In this document: in pieces, positions 17,564 to 26,535 of the stretch | Layout of the letters: the number at the start of each line of letters is the position of its first letter | Position numbering within the stretch: the first letter of the stretch is position 1 | Source: CAIKBL01 sp964555355 | Lineage (GTDB): Bacteria; Pseudomonadota; Gammaproteobacteria; Ga0077536 | DNA: 64,000 nucleotides | NCBI GenBank assembly: GCA_964555355.1 | Contig: CAZKRY010000021.1 | Coordinates: forward strand, 8,591 to 72,590 | Reading direction: 5' to 3' | Position numbers and translations under genes: made by a program | Notes under the pieces: generated by a model | Seen by the model: only the letters and a program-made list of their open reading frames with translations | What the model was told of the DNA's origin: nothing | The model's database searches: none

Positions 17564-18919
17564 ATGGCAACGGCACTCAAAACCAGCACGCCCGGCGGGA
17601 TCGGCAGCTTAAGCAAGCTCACCGAACTGCGCCAACGCCTGCTGTTTTTGGTGGGCGCGGTTGCCGTCTTTCGGATCTGCACGCACATTCCGGTCCCGGG
17701 GATTAATCCAACTGCGCTCGCCGAGTTGTTCAACTCGCAGAGTGGCACGATTTTGGGCATGTTCAACATGTTTTCGGGCGGGGCGCTACAGCGTTTTTCG
17801 GTGGTGGCGCTCGGCATCATGCCGTACATCTCCGCGTCGATTATTTTGCAGCTGCTGACCCTGATTCACCCCAAGCTCGAACAACTCAAAAAAGAAGGGG
17901 AATCCGGTCGACGCAAGATCAACCAATACACACGTTACGGCACGGTGGCACTGAGCCTGTTCCAAGCGACCGGTATTGCCATCATGCTCGAGCAGCAGAC
18001 GAATGCCGGCATGCACCTGGTGTTGTTCCCAGGACTCGCTTTTAAGATTACGTGCATCACGACATTGGTGAGCGGAACGTTGTTCCTAATGTGGCTTGGT
18101 GAGCAAATCACCGAGCGCGGCATCGGCAACGGCATCTCGATGCTAATCTTCGCCGGCATTGTCGCGGGCCTGCCGCGTGCGATTGGCGGCACCTTGGAAC
18201 TCGCGCGCACCGGCGAATTGCATATCTTTTTGGTACTTGCGCTGTTCGTCCTCATTGTCCTGGTGACGGGGTTGGTGGTGTTTGTCGAACGGGGTCAGCG
18301 CCGCATTACCGTTAACTACGCCAAGCAACAGCGCGGCCGGCAGATGTTCTCGGCGCCCTCTAGTCATTTACCGCTCAAGCTCAATATGTCCGGCGTCATT
18401 CCGCCGATTTTCGCCTCCAGTATTATTTTGTTTCCAAGCACGGTCGCCGGCTGGTTTGGCAGCTCACAAGGGTTGAACTGGCTGCGCGAAATCGCAAGTG
18501 CTTTGTCTCCAGGCCAACCGCTGTACGTGGCGTTGTATGCAATGGCGATCGTCTTTTTCTGCTTTTTCTACACGGCGTTGGTGTTTAACCCAAAGGAAAC
18601 GGCAGACAACTTAAAGAAGTCGGGCGCGCTGGTGCCGGGTTTTCGACCGGGCGATCACACCGCCAAATACATCGACGGCGTCATGACGCGGCTGACCGCG
18701 GCCGGTGCGATCTATGTCACGCTGGTGTGTCTGTTACCTGAATTTCTGATCCTAGAATTCAACGTGCCGTTTTACTTTGGTGGCACATCGTTACTCATTT
18801 TGGTCGTGGTAGTGATGGACTTTATGGCGCAGATCCAAGCGCATCTGATGTCTCATCAGTACGAAGGTTTGTTGAAGAAGGCCAACCTGAAAGGGTATGG
18901 CCGCCGGCCGAAGTCTTAA
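17564..18919 (+). CDS. secY: Protein translocase channel subunit SecY
   Basis: 451-residue inner-membrane channel of the Sec translocon, with the usual ten membrane segments. The plug/TM2 region NMFSGGALQRFSVVALGIMP, the cytoplasmic-loop motif ERGQRRITVNYAKQQ and the C-terminal LKGYGRRPKS are recognisable. Encoded within the spc operon as in most bacteria, 16 nt before rpmJ. Confidence 0.98.
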   Translation: MATALKTSTPGGIGSLSKLTELRQRLLFLVGAVAVFRICTHIPVPGINPTALAELFNSQSGTILGMFNMFSGGALQRFSVVALGIMPYISASIILQLLTLIHPKLEQLKKEGESGRRKINQYTRYGTVALSLFQATGIAIMLEQQTNAGMHLVLFPGLAFKITCITTLVSGTLFLMWLGEQITERGIGNGISMLIFAGIVAGLPRAIGGTLELARTGELHIFLVLALFVLIVLVTGLVVFVERGQRRITVNYAKQQRGRQMFSAPSSHLPLKLNMSGVIPPIFASSIILFPSTVAGWFGSSQGLNWLREIASALSPGQPLYVALYAMAIVFFCFFYTALVFNPKETADNLKKSGALVPGFRPGDHTAKYIDGVMTRLTAAGAIYVTLVCLLPEFLILEFNVPFYFGGTSLLILVVVVMDFMAQIQAHLMSHQYEGLLKKANLKGYGRRPKS

Positions 18920-18935
18920 ACGGAAAGTTATCGAC

Positions 18936-19049
18936 ATGAAAGTACGCGCATCGATTAAGCCGATTTGCCGCAATTGCCGCATCATTCGGCGCAAAGGGAC
19001 GGTTCGAGTGATCTGCAAGGATCCTCGGCATAAGCAACGTCAAGGTTAG
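18936..19049 (+). CDS. rpmJ: 50S ribosomal protein L36 (zinc-binding form)
   Basis: A 37-residue protein found by direct translation between secY and rpsM. It begins MKVRASIKPICRNCRIIRRK and ends HKQRQG. Cys11, Cys14, Cys27 and His32 form the zinc ribbon of the C+ form, so this is the zinc-dependent paralogue. Last gene of spc; 35 nt before rpsM. Confidence 0.96.
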   Translation: MKVRASIKPICRNCRIIRRKGTVRVICKDPRHKQRQG

Positions 19050-19084
19050 CGTTTAGATTCAAGAAAGAGCGAGGCACTAAAGTT

Positions 19085-19441
19085 ATGGCGCGCGTTGCAG
19101 GTGTAAATATTCCGGATCGCAAACATGCGGTCATCGCGCTCACACACATTTATGGCATTGGCGATACCCGCGCATACAAGATTTGCGTGGCCGCCAATAT
19201 TCCGCCGAACGCGAAAATCAAAGATCTGTCCGAAGATCAGCTCGAAGCGTTGCGAACGGAAGTCGGTAAGTTTGCCGTGGAAGGTGACTTACGCCGCGAA
19301 GTATCGATGAGCATCAAGCGTTTGATGGACCTTGGCTGCTATCGCGGTGTGCGTCATCGCCGCGGCCTCCCAGTGCGTGGTCAGCGTACACGGACTAATG
19401 CACGTACGCGCAAAGGCCCCCGCCGTGCGATCAAGAAGTAA
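19085..19441 (+). CDS. rpsM: 30S ribosomal protein S13
   Basis: 118-residue S13, which contacts P-site tRNA and bridges to the 50S subunit. MARVAGVNIPDRKHAVIAL and GLPVRGQRTRTNARTRKGP are diagnostic. First gene of the alpha operon (rpsM-rpsK-rpsD-rpoA-rplQ). Confidence 0.98.
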   Translation: MARVAGVNIPDRKHAVIALTHIYGIGDTRAYKICVAANIPPNAKIKDLSEDQLEALRTEVGKFAVEGDLRREVSMSIKRLMDLGCYRGVRHRRGLPVRGQRTRTNARTRKGPRRAIKK

Positions 19442-19455
19442 GTAGGTAATAATCG

Positions 19456-19851
19456 ATGGCAACCGCAAATACACCGGCAAAGCCGCGTAAACGCGTCAAG
19501 AAAACCGTGGTGGACGGCATCGCGCATATTCATGCGTCATTCAACAACACCATCATCACCATCACCGATCGTCAGGGCAACACGTTGGCCTGGGCGACCG
19601 CGGGTGGGAGCGGTTTCCGTGGCTCGCGCAAAAGTACCCCATTCGCCGCGCAAGTCGCCGCCGAGAAGCTATCGCATGTGATCGACGATTTCGGGACGCA
19701 GTCGCTCGATGTGTTCGTCAAAGGCCCCGGCCCAGGTCGCGAATCCGCCGTGCGCGCGTTGTATGGCGCCGGATTTAAAATCACCAATATCACCGACGTG
19801 ACCCCAATTCCGCACAACGGCTGCCGCCCGCCGAAAAAGCGGCGCGTATAA
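19456..19851 (+). CDS. rpsK: 30S ribosomal protein S11
   Basis: 131-residue S11 of the 30S platform. VDGIAHIHASFNNTIITITDRQGN and the C-terminal TPIPHNGCRPPKKRRV are typical. 16 nt before rpsD. Confidence 0.98.
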   Translation: MATANTPAKPRKRVKKTVVDGIAHIHASFNNTIITITDRQGNTLAWATAGGSGFRGSRKSTPFAAQVAAEKLSHVIDDFGTQSLDVFVKGPGPGRESAVRALYGAGFKITNITDVTPIPHNGCRPPKKRRV

Positions 19852-19867
19852 AGATCGAGGATAGTGC

Positions 19868-20491
19868 ATGGCCAGATATATCGGACCGAAGTGCAAGTTA
19901 AGTCGCCGACAGGGCACGGATCTGTCGTTGAAGAGCCGCGCGCGGGGCATTGAATCCAAATGCCAGCTCGAAAAGCCGCCCGGCCAACATGGCGACAACC
20001 GTAATCGTCGGCAATCGAACTACGCGACACAGCTGCGCGAAAAGCAAAAGCTGCGTTACATCTATGGCGTATTGGAACGCCAGTTCAGCAATTACTACAA
20101 AGAAGCGGCGCGCCTCAAAGGTGCGACCGGCGAAAATCTCTTGAAGTTGCTTGAATCCCGCTTGGATAACGTGGTCTATCGGATGGGGTTTGGTGTGACC
20201 CGCGCCGAAGCGCGACAGTTGGTGACGCACAAGGCAATCATGGTCAACGGTGGATTGGTCAATATCCCGTCTTACCAAGTAAGTGCGAGCGACACGATTA
20301 CGGTGCGCGAACGCGCCAAAGCGCAGACTCGTATTCAGGATTCACTCGCGATCGCCGAACAAATCGGCTTTCCGGAATGGCTCGACGTCAACGTCAAGAA
20401 AATGGAAGGCGTCTTCAAGAGCGCGCCTGAACGCGGTGAGTTGCCGGCCGACATCAACGAGTCGCTGGTCGTTGAGTTGTATTCGAAGTAA
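19868..20491 (+). CDS. rpsD: 30S ribosomal protein S4
   Basis: 207-residue S4, a primary 16S rRNA binder and accuracy protein; in E. coli it represses the alpha operon through an rpsM-leader pseudoknot, which I cannot confirm here. The N-terminal MARYIGPKCKLSRRQGTDL and the S4 domain (LESRLDNVVYRMGFGVTRAEARQLV) are clear. Confidence 0.98.
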   Translation: MARYIGPKCKLSRRQGTDLSLKSRARGIESKCQLEKPPGQHGDNRNRRQSNYATQLREKQKLRYIYGVLERQFSNYYKEAARLKGATGENLLKLLESRLDNVVYRMGFGVTRAEARQLVTHKAIMVNGGLVNIPSYQVSASDTITVRERAKAQTRIQDSLAIAEQIGFPEWLDVNVKKMEGVFKSAPERGELPADINESLVVELYSK

Positions 20492-20518
20492 GCCTCAAGG
20501 TTTAAAGGAGAGACAAGT

Positions 20519-21526
20519 ATGGCGGCTGCACTAAGCGAAATGCTGAAGCCCAAAATCGTCGACGTACAGGCAGTTGGACATAATGCCGCGCGCATTACGA
20601 TCGAGCCCTTAAATCGTGGCTTCGGACATACGCTTGGCAACGCGCTGCGGCGCGTGTTGTTGTCGTCGATGACCGGCGCGGCGGTGGTTGAAGCTGAGAT
20701 TGAGAACGTCCTACACGAGTACACGACGATCGAAGGTGTGCAAGAAGACGTGACCGACATTCTGCTGAATTTGAAAGGTCTCGCGATCAAAATGCATGCG
20801 CGAGACGAGGCGACGCTGACGCTGAACAAAAAAGGTCCAGGCGCTGCCAAGGCGGCCGACATCGTGCTTGACCATGATGTCGAAATTATCGAGCCGGATT
20901 TTCATATCGCGAACCTCGGCGCCAACGGCGAACTCAACATGACGTTGAAAGTTGCGCGCGGTCGCGGCTATCAGCCATCGATGGGTCGCGAGACGCCAGG
21001 CGAGGAAGCGGAGCACGCGATCGGGCGCTTAAAGCTAGATGCGTCATTCAGCCCGGTACGCCGGGTTGCCTATGAGGTGTTAAGCGCGCGCGTCGAACAG
21101 CAGACCGATTTGGATAAGCTCATCATCACGATTGAGACCAACGGCACTATCGATCCCGAGTACGCCGTACGCGAGGCGGCAGGCATCTTGCGCAGCCAGC
21201 TTGCGGTATTCGTCGACCTGAGTGGTGAACAACAAGCAGAGCCGTCGCGGCGCGATGACGTTGAAATCGACCCGATCCTACTGCGGTCGATCGACGACCT
21301 CGAGCTGACCGTGCGTTCCGCCAATTGTTTAAAGGCGGAGAGCATTTATTACATCGGCGATCTGATTCAACGCACCGAAGTGGAATTGTTGAAAACACCC
21401 AACCTCGGTAAAAAGTCGCTGACGGAAATTAAAGACGTGCTGGCCGCGCGTGGCTTGTCGCTCGGTATGCGCTTGGAAAATTGGCCCCCGAAAGGCCTCT
21501 ACGATCACGATCGGGCGGCGGGTTAA
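20519..21526 (+). CDS. rpoA: RNA polymerase subunit alpha
   Basis: 335-residue alpha subunit. The N-terminal dimerisation domain (EPLNRGFGHTLGNALRRVLLSSM) assembles the polymerase. A flexible linker near residue 235-250 leads to the C-terminal domain (DLELTVRSANCLKAESIYYIGDL), which contacts UP elements and activators. AAGGAG precedes the ATG. Encoded in the alpha operon as usual. Confidence 0.98.
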   Translation: MAAALSEMLKPKIVDVQAVGHNAARITIEPLNRGFGHTLGNALRRVLLSSMTGAAVVEAEIENVLHEYTTIEGVQEDVTDILLNLKGLAIKMHARDEATLTLNKKGPGAAKAADIVLDHDVEIIEPDFHIANLGANGELNMTLKVARGRGYQPSMGRETPGEEAEHAIGRLKLDASFSPVRRVAYEVLSARVEQQTDLDKLIITIETNGTIDPEYAVREAAGILRSQLAVFVDLSGEQQAEPSRRDDVEIDPILLRSIDDLELTVRSANCLKAESIYYIGDLIQRTEVELLKTPNLGKKSLTEIKDVLAARGLSLGMRLENWPPKGLYDHDRAAG

Positions 21527-21552
21527 GCTGGCTCGGTCAAGAGGATTCGATC

Positions 21553-21936
21553 ATGAGACATCAAAATGCCGGCCGTCACTTAGGTCGGACCAGCTCGCAT
21601 CGCAAAGCCATGTTTCGCAATATGGCGGCGTCGCTGTTCCGACATGAAATCATTCGCACGACGCTGCCGAAAGCCAAGGAATTGCGGCGTGAAGCCGAGC
21701 CGCTGATCACGCTTGCGAAGTCGGACTCGGTGGCGAATCGGCGGTTGGCCTTCTCACGCTTGCGAGATCGCGAAATCGTCACCAAGCTGTTTACGCAGCT
21801 TGGGCCGCGTTTCATCAAACGTCCGGGCGGTTACTTGCGCATTTTGAAGTGTGGGTACCGAGCGGGAGATAACGCGCCGATGGCGATTGTGGAATTGCTC
21901 GATCGACCGCCGGAAGAAGCGACTGCCGGAAACTAA
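21553..21936 (+). CDS. rplQ: 50S ribosomal protein L17
   Basis: 127-residue L17 at the tunnel exit. An in-frame extension reaches back into rpoA, but MRHQNAGRHLGRTSSHRKAM fixes the start at 21553 and gives the exact E. coli length. Last gene of the superoperon; an intrinsic terminator follows. Confidence 0.97.
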   Translation: MRHQNAGRHLGRTSSHRKAMFRNMAASLFRHEIIRTTLPKAKELRREAEPLITLAKSDSVANRRLAFSRLRDREIVTKLFTQLGPRFIKRPGGYLRILKCGYRAGDNAPMAIVELLDRPPEEATAGN

Positions 21937-21961
21937 CCTGGAAGTTCTTTAAATCCCTAAA

Positions 21962-21987
21962 AAGCCCCCGCGATAGGGGGCTTTTTT
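21962..21987. terminator. Bidirectional intrinsic terminator between rplQ and gatB
   Basis: An 8-bp stem (21962-21969 with 21976-21983) with a 6-nt loop is followed by six T on the plus strand and by a T-run on the minus strand as well. It ends the ribosomal superoperon from the left and the gatCAB operon from the right. Confidence 0.9.
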
Positions 21988-22015
21988 ATTGCGGCAATCT
22001 CGAGTTTAGGCGAGC

Positions 22016-23449
22016 TTAGGGTTCGCGTAACTTGCGTTGCAGGATTTCATTGACGAGCTGAGGATTCGCTTTGCCGCGCGATTTTTTCATGACGTTACCG
22101 ACAAAGTAGCTAAACACTTTGTCTTTGCCCGCACGAAATTGCGCGAGCTGCTCAGGGCTTTCCGCTATCACGTCATCGATGAGGACTTCTATTTCATCGT
22201 TGTTGGAAACCTGACGCAATCCCTGTGCATCAATGATGGCGTCGGCGCCGCCACCGCCGTGCCACATCGCGTCGAATACTTGCTTCGCGATGGTGTTCGA
22301 GATGGTTTTGTCGCGCACGCGGTTGATGAGCGCGGCCAACGCTTCTGGTGCGAGTTTGACGGCGGTGAAAGGTAACGCATCACGATTGAGCGCGGCGAAT
22401 ACCTCTCCCACAATCCAATTCGCTGCCTGTTTGGGATCGTCGATCAGCTTACTCAAACTCTCGAAGTAATCCGCTACCGCGCGCTCGCTCGACAGCGCTT
22501 CGGCGTCTTCCTCACTAAGTTTATATTCATCCCGATAGCGCGTTTGCCGTCGTTGGGGGAGCTCGGGGAGCGCGGCGCGCGCCGATTCAATCTCGGCGTC
22601 GGTGACGACCAGCGGCAACAAATCCGGATCGGGGAAATAGCGATAATCGTGCGCGTCTTCCTTGCTTCGCATGCTACGCGTCTCGTCGCGCTCGGCGTCG
22701 TATAAGCGGGTTTCTTGGACCACCGTCCCGCCACTTTCTAGAACATCTATTTGCCGCGCAATTTCGTAGTTAATCGCTTTCTCGATAAAGCGAAAGGAAT
22801 TGAGATTTTTGATCTCGGCGCGTGTGCCTAAAGGAGCGCCCGGCCGACGCACCGAGACATTGGCATCGCAACGAAACGAGCCCTCTTGCATATTGCCGTC
22901 GCAGATCCCGAGAAATTTTACCAGCGTGTGCAATATCCGCATGTATTGCACGGCTTCCGTGGCGGATGCGAGATCGGGCTCGCTGACCACCTCGAGCAAC
23001 GGCGTTCCGGCGCGGTTGAGATCGAGCCCGGTGCTGCCGGGAAACGCATCGTGAATCGACTTGCCGGCGTCTTCTTCCAGATGCGCGCGCCGGATGCGGA
23101 TCCATTTCTCACTGCCATCCGCACACGAAATATTGAGCCTGCCGTGCGCGACAATGGGGTCGTCGAATTGGCTGATCTGATAACCCTTGGGGAGATCGGG
23201 ATAGAAATAATTTTTGCGCGCAAAGATCGAGTGGCGGGCGATTTCGCCTTCAATCGCAAGGCCGAACAGCACGGCCATCGAGACCGCGCGCGCGTTTATG
23301 ACCGGCAACACCCCAGGCAATCCCAAATCGACGGCACAGGCCTGCCGATTGGGTTCCGCACCAAAGGCCGTGGGAGCGCCGGAAAAAATCTTGCTCGCGG
23401 TCGCGAGCTGCACGTGAATCTCAAGCCCAATAACGGGTTGCCAACTCAT
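22016..23449 (-). CDS. gatB: Asp/Glu-tRNA amidotransferase subunit B
   Basis: 477-residue GatB, the kinase/transamidase subunit that activates and amidates Glu-tRNA(Gln) and Asp-tRNA(Asn). WQPVIGLEIHVQLATASKIFSG and the kinase-site region (RKNYFYPDLPKGYQISQF) are typical, and the C-terminal YqeY-like tail domain is complete. An upstream in-frame start at 23485 is possible, but ATG 23449 gives the family N-terminus and overlaps the gatA stop (ATGA). Its presence implies an indirect route to Gln- or Asn-tRNA in this organism. Confidence 0.96.
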   Translation of the reverse strand: MSWQPVIGLEIHVQLATASKIFSGAPTAFGAEPNRQACAVDLGLPGVLPVINARAVSMAVLFGLAIEGEIARHSIFARKNYFYPDLPKGYQISQFDDPIVAHGRLNISCADGSEKWIRIRRAHLEEDAGKSIHDAFPGSTGLDLNRAGTPLLEVVSEPDLASATEAVQYMRILHTLVKFLGICDGNMQEGSFRCDANVSVRRPGAPLGTRAEIKNLNSFRFIEKAINYEIARQIDVLESGGTVVQETRLYDAERDETRSMRSKEDAHDYRYFPDPDLLPLVVTDAEIESARAALPELPQRRQTRYRDEYKLSEEDAEALSSERAVADYFESLSKLIDDPKQAANWIVGEVFAALNRDALPFTAVKLAPEALAALINRVRDKTISNTIAKQVFDAMWHGGGGADAIIDAQGLRQVSNNDEIEVLIDDVIAESPEQLAQFRAGKDKVFSYFVGNVMKKSRGKANPQLVNEILQRKLREP

Positions 23450-24909
23450 GCCGTAGCTCCCAGGACCGGCACGCGCCGGTGCCAATCGGTCGCCTGTTGA
23501 AAGCGATGGGCCACATTGAGAAGGCGCGCTTCATCAAAATAGTTACCGATGATTTGCAGCCCAACCGGTAAGTCCCGCTCGAAACCGGCCGGGATAGATA
23601 TAGCCGGCAGCCCCGCCAAATTAACCGCCGTGGTGTAAATATCGGACAAATACATCTCAATCGGATCGGCGGTTTTTTGCCCAATCCCAAACGCCGTCGA
23701 GGGCGCGGTGGGGCCGACGACGACGTCCACCGTCTCAAACACGCGCATGAAGTCGTTTTTAATCAAGCGCCGCAACTTCTGGGCTTTCGCGTAATAAGCG
23801 TCGTAATAGCCGGTCGATAATGCGTAAGTTCCCACCATGATGCGCCGCTTAACCTCGGCACCAAAGCCTTCGGCGCGCGAACGAACGTACAAATCAGTGA
23901 GATCTTGCGGGTTTTGGCAGCGATAACCAAAACGGACGCCGTCATAACGCGAGAGATTGGATGAACACTCGGCGGACGCGATGATGTAGTAAGCCGGTAC
24001 GGCATATGCGGAAGTTGGCAACGATACTTCCACACAGCGCGCGCCGAGCTTTTCAAGCTCGGCGATCGCGGCATGTATGTGAACCGCAATCGCCGGATTT
24101 AACCGCGCATCGAAAAACTCTTGCGGCAAGCCAAGGCGCAAACCCTGCAGTGGGGTTTCCAGTGTCGCGGTAAAGTCCGGCACGTCGACACGGGCAGAGG
24201 TGGCATCGCGAGGATCGAATCCGCACATGACGTTGAGCGTCAGTGCCAAGTCTTCCGCCGTGAGTGCCATCGGGCCGCCTTGATCGAGGCTCGAGGCAAA
24301 CGCCACCATGCCGTAGCGCGATACGCGGCCATAAGTCGGCTTAATCCCGGAAATACCACAATAAGCCGCCGGCAAGCGGATCGAACCACCCGTGTCGGTG
24401 CCAGTCGCGAAGGGCACCAATCGCGCCGCCACGGCACTCGCCGAGCCTCCTGACGAGCCACCTGGCACGGCGTTTAAATCCCACGGGTTGCGGCACACGC
24501 CGTAGTAGCTCGTTTCGTTCGACGAGCCCATCGCGAATTCGTCCATATTGGTTTTGCCCAACATGACGAGTCCGGCCCGGGATAACTGTGACACCATCGT
24601 TGCATCGTAGGGTGCGATAAATGTATCCAGCATGCGCGAGGCACAACTGGTACGAATGCCACGGGTGCAAAAGATATCTTTATTGGCGTAAGGAACGCCG
24701 CATAACGGGTGTACGCGGCCGTCGCGACGTGCGTGGTCTGCCGCATCGGCGGCGGCAAGCGCGGATTCCGCAATGACGGTAATGAAGCTATTGATGCGCG
24801 GATCGAACTCGCCGATCCGCGCGAGAAAGTGCTCGGTCAATTCGCGGCTCGAAAACGCGCCATTGGCAAGCCCGCGGCTCAACTCCGCTAGGGTGTGCGG
24901 TACAGTCAT
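23446..24909 (-). CDS. gatA: Asp/Glu-tRNA amidotransferase subunit A
   Basis: 487-residue amidase-signature enzyme that releases ammonia from glutamine for GatB. The Ser-cisSer-Lys triad is visible: K77 in PYANKDI, cis-Ser152 in GGSSGGS and nucleophile S176 in GTDTGGSIRLPAA. Middle gene of the gatCAB operon, 3 nt after gatC and overlapping gatB by 4 nt. Confidence 0.97.
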   Translation of the reverse strand: MTVPHTLAELSRGLANGAFSSRELTEHFLARIGEFDPRINSFITVIAESALAAADAADHARRDGRVHPLCGVPYANKDIFCTRGIRTSCASRMLDTFIAPYDATMVSQLSRAGLVMLGKTNMDEFAMGSSNETSYYGVCRNPWDLNAVPGGSSGGSASAVAARLVPFATGTDTGGSIRLPAAYCGISGIKPTYGRVSRYGMVAFASSLDQGGPMALTAEDLALTLNVMCGFDPRDATSARVDVPDFTATLETPLQGLRLGLPQEFFDARLNPAIAVHIHAAIAELEKLGARCVEVSLPTSAYAVPAYYIIASAECSSNLSRYDGVRFGYRCQNPQDLTDLYVRSRAEGFGAEVKRRIMVGTYALSTGYYDAYYAKAQKLRRLIKNDFMRVFETVDVVVGPTAPSTAFGIGQKTADPIEMYLSDIYTTAVNLAGLPAISIPAGFERDLPVGLQIIGNYFDEARLLNVAHRFQQATDWHRRVPVLGATA

Positions 24910-24912
24910 TGT

Positions 24913-25197
24913 TTATTCGATTACCCGCGGTACGAGATAGTAGCCGTCGGCCGCAAACGGTGCGTTAATCTGGAATTCGTCGCGTTGATCGGATTCGGTC
25001 ACGATATCTTCGCGCCGCCAGGCAACGGGTTCGAGCGGGTGCGCCAGTGGTTCAACGCCATCCGTCGCGACCGCGTTCATGGCTTCCACGAGTGCCAAGA
25101 TGCGCGTCAATTGCGTGCGCATCGTGGTTTCCTCCGCAGGCTCGAGGCGAATCCGCGCGAGCCTTGCAATTGCGCGTACTTGAGCTTCGTCCAACAT
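24913..25197 (-). CDS. gatC: Asp/Glu-tRNA amidotransferase subunit C
   Basis: 94-residue GatC, a small subunit that wraps around GatA and stabilises the GatAB complex. The N-terminal helix VRAIARLARIRLEPAEE and the C-terminal LREDIVTES-like segment (WRREDIVTESDQRDEFQINAP) are characteristic. First gene of the operon, divergent from mreB across a 259-nt gap. Confidence 0.95.
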   Translation of the reverse strand: MLDEAQVRAIARLARIRLEPAEETTMRTQLTRILALVEAMNAVATDGVEPLAHPLEPVAWRREDIVTESDQRDEFQINAPFAADGYYLVPRVIE

Positions 25198-25253
25198 GCT
25201 AAAGGTTAGTCTTATCCGTTGATTGGGAAAGAAAAATCGCGACTGCTCGCGGC

Positions 25254-25282
25254 TTGCCGAAAGACTGGGCCACTGCTACATT
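25254..25282 (+). promoter_or_regulatory. Possible sigma70 promoter for mreB
   Basis: TTGCCG (25254-25259) and TACATT (25277-25282) are spaced by 17 bp, each matching four of six consensus bases. It lies about 175 nt before mreB in the gatC-mreB divergent region. I saw no convincing promoter for gatC on the opposite strand. Confidence 0.35.
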
Positions 25283-25456
25283 AGCGCGCGATTTTAAAAG
25301 GCCAGCGTCGGACGCATCGTGCCACGATCGCACGCTTCCGCCCGCAGTCCGGCGCGAAGTTTATCACGATAGTTCCCGATCAGAGGGACACTCCCGCCGC
25401 CGCGTCCTTTGCCTCGGCATCGATGCACGCGTTTTCGGGGTAGAGGACCGATATAA

Positions 25457-26500
25457 ATGTTCAAACTGTTACGCGGCGTGTTTTCCAACGATCTGTCGAT
25501 CGATTTGGGAACCGCCAACACTCTCATTTTTGTGCGCGGCCGCGGCATTGTGCTGAACGAACCCTCGGTCGTGGCGATTCGGCGCGGCAAGGATAGCGGT
25601 TCACAACAAATCGCCGCTGTCGGTATCGAAGCCAAACGTATGCTGGGCCGCACGCCGGGTCATATCGAGGCGATCCGTCCGCTCAAAGACGGGGTGATCG
25701 CGAATTTCACCGTGACCGAGAAAATGCTCCAGCATTTCATTCGCAAAGTGCACGGCAATTCCATTTTTAAACCGAGTCCACGCGTGCTGATCTGCGTGCC
25801 CTGCGGCTCGACGCAGGTCGAACGTCGCGCCATCAAAGAGTCCGCCGAAGGCGCCGGCGCGCGCGAAGTATTCCTCATCGAAGAACCAATGTCGGCGGCG
25901 ATCGGTGCCGGCATGCCGGTTAGCGATGCGCGCGGTTCGATGGTGCTCGATATCGGCGGCGGCACGACCGAAGTCGCGATCATCTCGTTGAACGGTATCG
26001 TTTACTCGGACTCCGTGCGTGTGGGGGGCGATCGTTTTGATGACGCGATCGTCAACTATGTACGCCGTAACTACGGTAGCTTGATCGGCGACGCCACGGC
26101 CGAACGCATTAAAGTTGAAATTGGCTGTGCGTATCCGAGTAACGAAGTACGCGAGATCGAAATCAAAGGTCGTAACTTGGCCGAAGGTCTGCCGCGTAGT
26201 TTTACCTTGAACAGCAACGAAATTCTCGAAGCATTGCAGGAGCCACTTGCCGGTATCGTGCAAGCCGTCAAGACCGCGCTTGAGAAGACGCCGCCGGAAC
26301 TCGGCTCGGATGTCGCGGAACGCGGTATGGTGCTGACCGGCGGCGGCGCTTTGTTGCGTGACCTGGATCGCTTGTTGATGGAAGAAACAGGGCTACCGGT
26401 CATCGTCGCCGACGATCCGCTTACTTGCGTGGCGCGCGGTGGCGGTCGGGTGCTCGAGATGATCGAGGAGTACGGGGCGGAGGTGCTGGCCTTAGAGTAG
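25457..26500 (+). CDS. mreB: Rod-shape actin homologue MreB
   Basis: 347-residue bacterial actin that forms membrane-associated filaments guiding the elongasome. Nucleotide-pocket motifs are visible: IDLGTANTLIFV (phosphate 1), VLDIGGGTTEVAIISL (phosphate 2) and GMVLTGGGALLRDLDRLL (adenosine). Leads the cluster mreB-mreC-mreD-mrdA-rodA-mltB-rlpA-dacA. Confidence 0.98.
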   Translation: MFKLLRGVFSNDLSIDLGTANTLIFVRGRGIVLNEPSVVAIRRGKDSGSQQIAAVGIEAKRMLGRTPGHIEAIRPLKDGVIANFTVTEKMLQHFIRKVHGNSIFKPSPRVLICVPCGSTQVERRAIKESAEGAGAREVFLIEEPMSAAIGAGMPVSDARGSMVLDIGGGTTEVAIISLNGIVYSDSVRVGGDRFDDAIVNYVRRNYGSLIGDATAERIKVEIGCAYPSNEVREIEIKGRNLAEGLPRSFTLNSNEILEALQEPLAGIVQAVKTALEKTPPELGSDVAERGMVLTGGGALLRDLDRLLMEETGLPVIVADDPLTCVARGGGRVLEMIEEYGAEVLALE

Positions 26501-26535
26501 TCCGTTCCGGCATTTGATCCGCGGAGGTTGTTCCA